Shown here piece by piece: positions 15,519 through 19,973 of a stretch of 19,973 nt of DNA. A program made the translations under genes and the position numbers. The notes under the pieces were generated by a model. That model ran no database searches. It saw nothing but the letters and a program-made list of their open reading frames with translations, and was not told the DNA's origin. The stretch comes from Microcystis sp. T1-4 (GTDB lineage: Bacteria > Cyanobacteriota > Cyanobacteriia > Cyanobacteriales > Microcystaceae), in contig NZ_CAIP01000398.1 in the NCBI RefSeq assembly GCF_000297435.1, positions 1 to 19,973 of the forward strand, read 5' to 3'. How positions within the stretch are numbered: the stretch's first letter is position 1; each line of letters begins with the position of its first letter.

Positions 15519-17981
15519 ATGATTAAACTCCTAACTCTCGAACTAGATGGCACATTTGATCGGGGATTTAAAGTAAAATTAGAAATTCGTCCCGATCTTA
15601 ATTCTCGTCCCCAAACTGTGATCAAAGCAAGGCTACCAGCTAATTTAGAGTTATTAACTCTTTACCGTCAATGGCAACGTCACTATAGTGAATTAGAGGG
15701 ATTTTTTAAAGTCTTAAAAGATAGCAATCCCCAACAAATTACCAATAGTTCTCAGCAGAGTTTAGTCTTTAAAAACTGCCAAGAAAAAGCCAAATTATTT
15801 GAGGATAACTTAAACAAATGGTTGAATAATAGCCCAGAATTTGAACCGATTAAAACCGCAATTCTGCGCTCTGGCAATAACTTTCGTATCTGGTTACAAA
15901 CCGATAATATTTGGCTGCAAAGATTCCCCTGGGAAAAATGGGAAATCCTCCAAAATACTGGCGCAGATATAGCCATTATTGTCTCGGAATACGATACCTT
16001 AACCAGACAATTAAAAAATCATGAAAAAATTCGGATTTTAGCCATTTTAGGCTATGCCACCGACTTAAGATTTCTCGAAGAAGATCGCAAAACTTTAGAC
16101 GATATTGCGGGAAAAGCAGGAGCCGAAATTATCTGGGAAAAAGCCCCTCACCCGCAAAAATTAAATCAGTTATTGCGTCAAGAAACTTGGAATATTCTCT
16201 TTTTTAGCGGTCATAGTGCCAGTACAGAAGATGGCCAAGATTGCGAAATTCAACTAACAGAAACTCATAAATTAAAGATAGCTGATTTTAGCTTTTCCCT
16301 GGGAGAAGCTACTAAAAACGGGTTAAAGTTAGCGATATTTAACTCCTGTGATGGTATCGGTTTGGCACAACAACTATCACGGGAAAAAGGGATGGCATTA
16401 CCCCATCTAATCTTTATGCGCGAGAAATTACCCGATCCTGTTTCTCCCAAATTTCTGCAATACTTTTTAACCGCTTTTACCAATAATAAATCTCTCTATA
16501 GCGCCGTACATGAAGCCCAAAAAAATCTCCACGATGACTGGGAAAAAGACTATCCCTGTGCCAGTTGGCTGCCCGTAGTTTGCCCCAATCCCACCGAAGA
16601 ACCCCCCACTTGGCATAGTTTCAGTAACTCCCCTCAAAAACAACAAAATTGGCGACGATTTGCTCTAACTTTCGGTTTAGGTTTAGCCGTAGCCATGACA
16701 GTCTTGGCAATAAGAGAAACAGGAATTTTAGAACCCTTAGAATTAAATATTTATGATCGCCTGATGCAACTAAAACCCAAAGATAAACCCGATGAAAGAT
16801 TATTAATTATTACCATTGATCGCCAAGATTGGGAATATCAAGATCGCATGGGTATGAAAAGACCAACAATACCAGGAAGCGATCAAAAACGTTCCCTCGC
16901 AGGAGAAGCATTATCGCAGCTTTTAAATAAATTACTGCCCTACGAACCGCAAATTATCGCCTTAGATATCCTCCGTCCCATCGCTGCCAGTCAAGATTAT
17001 CCACCCCTAGCCAAACAATTACAAAATACTCCTAATTTTATCTCGATTTGTAAGTTTAATAATTACCCACAACCAGACGGATTTCCCCCACCCCCGGAAC
17101 TGCCAAAAAATCAGAGTGGTTTTAGTAACATAGTCCCAGACGAAACCATTGCCGGAGTTCCCCGAATTCGTCGTTTTTTATATCAGGCAAAACTCGATCG
17201 CACCTCTCCCTGTCTTCCCCCGGATTCTTTGGCCAAAGTTGACTCAATGTCCTGTAATTTTAAAGATTATGCTCCTAGTTTTAGTCTCCTAATTGCCAAA
17301 CGATATCTAGAATCCCAGAATCAAGATTTTGACTGCAATAAACTGCAGCGGGGAATTCTAGAAATTAATATCGGGGATACTCATCTCGGTGACTGGCTGC
17401 AATCCAACCGCGGCCCCTACAGAACCAGTCAATCCGATACCCGATCCGGCCGTCAAGTTATGCTCGCTTACCGTCGAATCGCCGATAATGGCATCGATGC
17501 AATCATCAAAATTGCCCCGAAAAAATCTCTCCGACAGGTTTTAGATCTGCGTTTTAATTCCGAATCAGTCCGGGAAAAAATTGTCCTGATTGGAGTAACA
17601 GAACCCGGGATCGATGATTTTTTAACCCCCTTTAGTCGCAACCCATCGGAAGCAATTCCGGGGGTTTATTTGCACGCGCACGCAGTCAGTCAAATTCTCG
17701 ATACAATGACAGGAAAACGTACCTCGATCGCTTTCTGGAATCCCCTACAGGAGGCTTTCTGGGTGCTGGGTTGGTCCCTGGTGGGGGGATTATTAACGTG
17801 GCGTTTTCTTCGGGTAAAAACGATACTTTTGACAGTGGCGATCGCTGTGATTTCCCTTACTGGTATCGGTTGGCTTCTCTTTAGTTATTTCGGTCTCTGG
17901 GTTCCGATTATTCCCCCAGCGATCGCACTTCTCACCACCTCCGGTATCTTCTTTTTTCTTCGTTCTTACTACTTAAAATAG
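15519..17981 (+). CDS. CHAT caspase-like protease fused to membrane CHASE2 sensor
   Basis: This 820-residue protein has an N-terminal region of unknown fold (1-150). A CHAT domain follows at about 150-355: FFSGHSAS gives catalytic His232 and IFNSCDGIGLA gives Cys277, the caspase-like dyad. One membrane span (about 381-400) leads into a CHASE2 sensor at about 401-735, which includes LELNIYDRLMQLKP, DERLLIITID, EPQIIALDI and the late KIVLIGVTEPGIDDFLTPF...IPGVYLHAHAVSQIL motif. Three closely spaced spans (about 742-818) end the protein. Predicted topology: CHAT in the cytosol, CHASE2 outside the membrane. CHASE2 normally sits N-terminal to its output domain, but here the effector precedes it. 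GAGG lies about 9 bases before the start. Two HIP1 octamers fall near the 3' end, where base composition turns GC-richer. Confidence 0.88.
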   Translation: MIKLLTLELDGTFDRGFKVKLEIRPDLNSRPQTVIKARLPANLELLTLYRQWQRHYSELEGFFKVLKDSNPQQITNSSQQSLVFKNCQEKAKLFEDNLNKWLNNSPEFEPIKTAILRSGNNFRIWLQTDNIWLQRFPWEKWEILQNTGADIAIIVSEYDTLTRQLKNHEKIRILAILGYATDLRFLEEDRKTLDDIAGKAGAEIIWEKAPHPQKLNQLLRQETWNILFFSGHSASTEDGQDCEIQLTETHKLKIADFSFSLGEATKNGLKLAIFNSCDGIGLAQQLSREKGMALPHLIFMREKLPDPVSPKFLQYFLTAFTNNKSLYSAVHEAQKNLHDDWEKDYPCASWLPVVCPNPTEEPPTWHSFSNSPQKQQNWRRFALTFGLGLAVAMTVLAIRETGILEPLELNIYDRLMQLKPKDKPDERLLIITIDRQDWEYQDRMGMKRPTIPGSDQKRSLAGEALSQLLNKLLPYEPQIIALDILRPIAASQDYPPLAKQLQNTPNFISICKFNNYPQPDGFPPPPELPKNQSGFSNIVPDETIAGVPRIRRFLYQAKLDRTSPCLPPDSLAKVDSMSCNFKDYAPSFSLLIAKRYLESQNQDFDCNKLQRGILEINIGDTHLGDWLQSNRGPYRTSQSDTRSGRQVMLAYRRIADNGIDAIIKIAPKKSLRQVLDLRFNSESVREKIVLIGVTEPGIDDFLTPFSRNPSEAIPGVYLHAHAVSQILDTMTGKRTSIAFWNPLQEAFWVLGWSLVGGLLTWRFLRVKTILLTVAIAVISLTGIGWLLFSYFGLWVPIIPPAIALLTTSGIFFFLRSYYLK

Positions 17982-17987
17982 CAAGGT

Positions 17988-18201
17988 AAGGCTTGCTGAA
18001 AAAGTACGGGCGAAGCATTCGGATAGAAAATCTCCGGTTTCACCGATAGGTTATTGCCCGAATGCTTCGCCCCTACAGGACCCGGGCCGATGAAGACGCA
18101 AGGTTTTGAAGCACGATTCTCTCAAAATCTTGCACCTGTTTCACGAGAAAAACGACAAAACTCTTACCTTGCCTACATTTCACATTTATTCAGCAAACCC
18201 T
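17988..18201. mobile_element. MITE-like element with AGGT target duplication
   Basis: The 214-bp element has imperfect terminal inverted repeats: AAGGCTTGCTGAA (17988-18000) against TTCAGCAAACCCT (18189-18201), 11 of 13 matching. AGGT flanks both ends (17984-17987 and 18202-18205), a candidate 4-bp target duplication. Inside are a perfect 15-bp inverted repeat, GGGCGAAGCATTCGG (18008-18022) with CCGAATGCTTCGCCC (18058-18072), and a second one, 18099-18109 with 18122-18132 (10 of 11). GCAAGGTAAG at 17981-17990 also has an exact complement at 18163-18172. No transposase is encoded, so movement would depend on an enzyme elsewhere. It separates the CHAT-CHASE2 gene from the tandem protease gene. 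Confidence 0.65.
18008..18072. repeat. Inverted repeat inside the MITE-like element
   Basis: Exact 15-bp arms are separated by 35 bp. Allowing one mismatch, the pairing extends to 19 bp through GTAC/CTAC. The GGGCGAAGCATTCGG wording is a dispersed repeat seen in many cyanobacterial intergenic regions. Confidence 0.8.
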
Positions 18202-18212
18202 AGGTAACAACA

Positions 18213-19973
18213 ATGATCAAACCTTCGATCGCCCTCATCCTTCTTTTCTCCCTACTGCCTCAACCCGGGTTAACCCTTATCACCCCGGCTGCCGGAAATA
18301 TTTCTAATCATCCCATTCTGACGGCACAGGGCGATCGGGAGCTTACCGAGGAGCAATTCCTACAACGAGTCACCGTTCGGATTACTAGCGAGACAAATCG
18401 GGGATCGGGGACGATTATCGCTAAAAAAGGCGATAATTACCTTATCCTAACCAACGCCCACGTTACCCGCAACACGAAAACCCTACAGGTACAAACTTAC
18501 GACGGCCACAGCCGTGCGGCCCGCATTGTCCCCAATTCCCTATCGGAGAATCAAGATCTCGCTCTGCTGGAGTTTAGCGATACCCGGGACTATTCGATCG
18601 CCACCATCGCAGAGTTTACCATCAATCAAAACAGCATCGGTTTAGAAGTGGTGGCCGCGGGATATGTTGCCGAAACGGGACAGTATCGGACGACAAAGGG
18701 AACCCTCGAACAGGTGAGCGATCGACCCCTCCGGGAGGGCTACAGCGTCGGTTATAGTGGCGATATCGTGCAGGGAATGAGTGGCGGCGGCATTTTTGTC
18801 GAGCGGGATTTAATCGGCATTAACGGGCGATCGGCCCATCCGATTCTCTCTAACTACATCTACGAGGACGGTACAAAACCCACAGACGCAGAAATCCAAC
18901 AGATGAGAGCGGTTAACTGGGGCATTTCTATCAATACCCTATTAACCTACATCCGTCCCGAAATCCTCAGCGCCTATAACCTACCCCTACCGCCGGTGAA
19001 CCCCGATATAGAAACCACCGCCCCTACTGACTATATCGCCGAATTAGAAACGAAAGCGAAGGGTTTCACCGTCCGGATTGATAGTACGAGCGGTGGAAAC
19101 GGTAGCGGTGTCATTATCGCTAAAAAAGGGAATATTTACACGGTTTTAACCGCCGATCACGTCCTTTGCGGAGAAATGGCACGCACCGACAGCTGTGCTG
19201 ATTACACCTACACCGTCGTCACCAGCGACGGCAAAACTCGAAACATCGAGAAAAGCACCATTATTCGGCAGGAAGGGGTAGATTTAGCAGTTTTTCAGTT
19301 TGAAAGCCTGGACAATTATCCCGTTGCGGAAATAGCGAATTATAACCCAAATACCGGTGATTTTGTTTTTGCCGCAGGCTTCCCCAAAATTGGCGACAAT
19401 CCCTCGAAATGGTTGTTTAGTGGCGGTAGAATTATCGAGAAAGAAACGGGATTACTACTAACCCGCCAAAGTCCTTTAAGCAATGAACAAGGAGGAACAT
19501 TACAAAGTGTTGCTTCTTTAACCGGAGGGTATGAATTAGTTTATACCAGCATCACATTTGGGGGCATGAGTGGCGGTGCAGTCTTAGACTCCCAGGGGAG
19601 AGTAATAGGGATTCATGGACGTTCAGAAGGAGCAGGGGGGGGGAAAATTCAGTTAGGGTTTAGTTTAGGGATTCCCATTAGCACTTTTATCGGATTGCAA
19701 GAAAGATTGAAGGTAAAACCGCAATTATTAACCACTGCTCAACCCCAAGTTAGTCCGCAACAACAACAAGAAATTATTAAAGCGATTGATAGTATTATTG
19801 TTCCTAATACCAATGCGAAGGCGGATATTTGGATAGAAAGGGGAGGACAATTATGGCGGTTAGAAAGGTATGAGGAAGCAATTAAAGCCTTTGATGAGGC
19901 GATTAAGCAAAATGACCCCGATAATGTCTATTTAGCCTGGTATGGGAAGGGATTAGCGTTAGGTTATTTAGGG
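18213..19973 (+). CDS. Secreted tandem trypsin-like double protease with TPR region (partial, runs off window)
   Basis: Open for 587 codons to the window end with no stop; the 3' end is missing. A signal peptide is likely (hydrophobic residues 5-20, cleavage near 27-40), so the protein is periplasmic or exported. Two trypsin-like domains follow. The first (about 45-255) has His83 in LTNAHV, Asp115 in NQDLALLEF and Ser190 in GMSGGG. The second (about 275-500) has His316 in LTADHV, Asp357 in GVDLAVFQF and Ser453 in GMSGGA. Both triads look complete. The domains share GSGxIIAKKG wording and probably arose by duplication. Two cysteines about eight residues apart follow His316. From about 535 a TPR begins (LWRLERYEEAIKAFDEAIKQNDPDN). 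The first two thirds are GC-rich and the last part AT-rich. It was probably co-transcribed with the CHAT gene before the element at 17988 arrived. Confidence 0.88.
   Translation, partial: MIKPSIALILLFSLLPQPGLTLITPAAGNISNHPILTAQGDRELTEEQFLQRVTVRITSETNRGSGTIIAKKGDNYLILTNAHVTRNTKTLQVQTYDGHSRAARIVPNSLSENQDLALLEFSDTRDYSIATIAEFTINQNSIGLEVVAAGYVAETGQYRTTKGTLEQVSDRPLREGYSVGYSGDIVQGMSGGGIFVERDLIGINGRSAHPILSNYIYEDGTKPTDAEIQQMRAVNWGISINTLLTYIRPEILSAYNLPLPPVNPDIETTAPTDYIAELETKAKGFTVRIDSTSGGNGSGVIIAKKGNIYTVLTADHVLCGEMARTDSCADYTYTVVTSDGKTRNIEKSTIIRQEGVDLAVFQFESLDNYPVAEIANYNPNTGDFVFAAGFPKIGDNPSKWLFSGGRIIEKETGLLLTRQSPLSNEQGGTLQSVASLTGGYELVYTSITFGGMSGGAVLDSQGRVIGIHGRSEGAGGGKIQLGFSLGIPISTFIGLQERLKVKPQLLTTAQPQVSPQQQQEIIKAIDSIIVPNTNAKADIWIERGGQLWRLERYEEAIKAFDEAIKQNDPDNVYLAWYGKGLALGYLG

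Noticed and set aside
17988..18201. Transcription terminator between the CHAT gene and the protease gene
   Set aside because: The hairpins are embedded in an element with terminal inverted repeats and AGGT flanks, and no U-run follows the main 15-bp inverted repeat, so a mobile element explains them better, although it could still dampen read-through.

Overview
The window looks like the chromosome of a unicellular, AT-rich cyanobacterium, most likely Microcystis or a close relative. This rests on recognition of protein families and repeat styles, not on a search. The clues are a cyanobacterial FtsH1/FtsH3-type protease, a DUF1822 protein, a CHAT-CHASE2 protein, heptameric short tandem repeats, three HIP1 octamers (GCGATCGC at 11277, 17838 and 17919) and intergenic DNA rich in palindromes and small terminal-inverted-repeat elements.

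Left part (1-5747): a pyruvate-kinase-family protein with an unusual N-terminal extension (minus strand); gatB (plus); a repeat-packed gap; an orphan ParA-type ATPase (plus); then a minus-strand pair, a J-domain/pentapeptide-repeat protein followed by a small HExxH protein.

Middle part (5748-13125): a G-rich minisatellite followed by a C-rich one; a likely three-gene plus-strand operon (AI-2E-type membrane protein, periplasmic solute-binding protein, DUF2079 membrane protein); miaA on the minus strand, whose 3' end overlaps the DUF2079 gene by 59 bp; a 568-bp gap full of hairpins; and ftsH on the minus strand with its own terminator. These are mostly housekeeping or transport genes.

Right part (13126-19973): the most interesting segment. 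It is a compact plus-strand operon of a divergent sigma-70-like protein, a DUF1822 protein, and a CHAT (caspase-like) protease fused to a transmembrane CHASE2 sensor. Next comes a secreted protein with two tandem trypsin-like domains, each with a complete His-Asp-Ser triad, and a TPR region that runs off the window. A roughly 214-bp mobile element lies between the CHAT gene and the trypsin gene. Its terminal inverted repeats and a 4-bp AGGT duplication suggest that it landed inside the operon. Removing it in silico brings the two genes to 13 bp apart and leaves a Shine-Dalgarno-like AAGG, so the tandem protease was probably the fourth gene.

The working model is inference. An extracytoplasmic signal is sensed by CHASE2 and activates the cytosolic CHAT protease. 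The protease's target could be the DUF1822 protein and/or the sigma-like protein, changing transcription, with the periplasmic double protease as a second proteolytic arm. No rRNA, tRNA or CRISPR array was seen.
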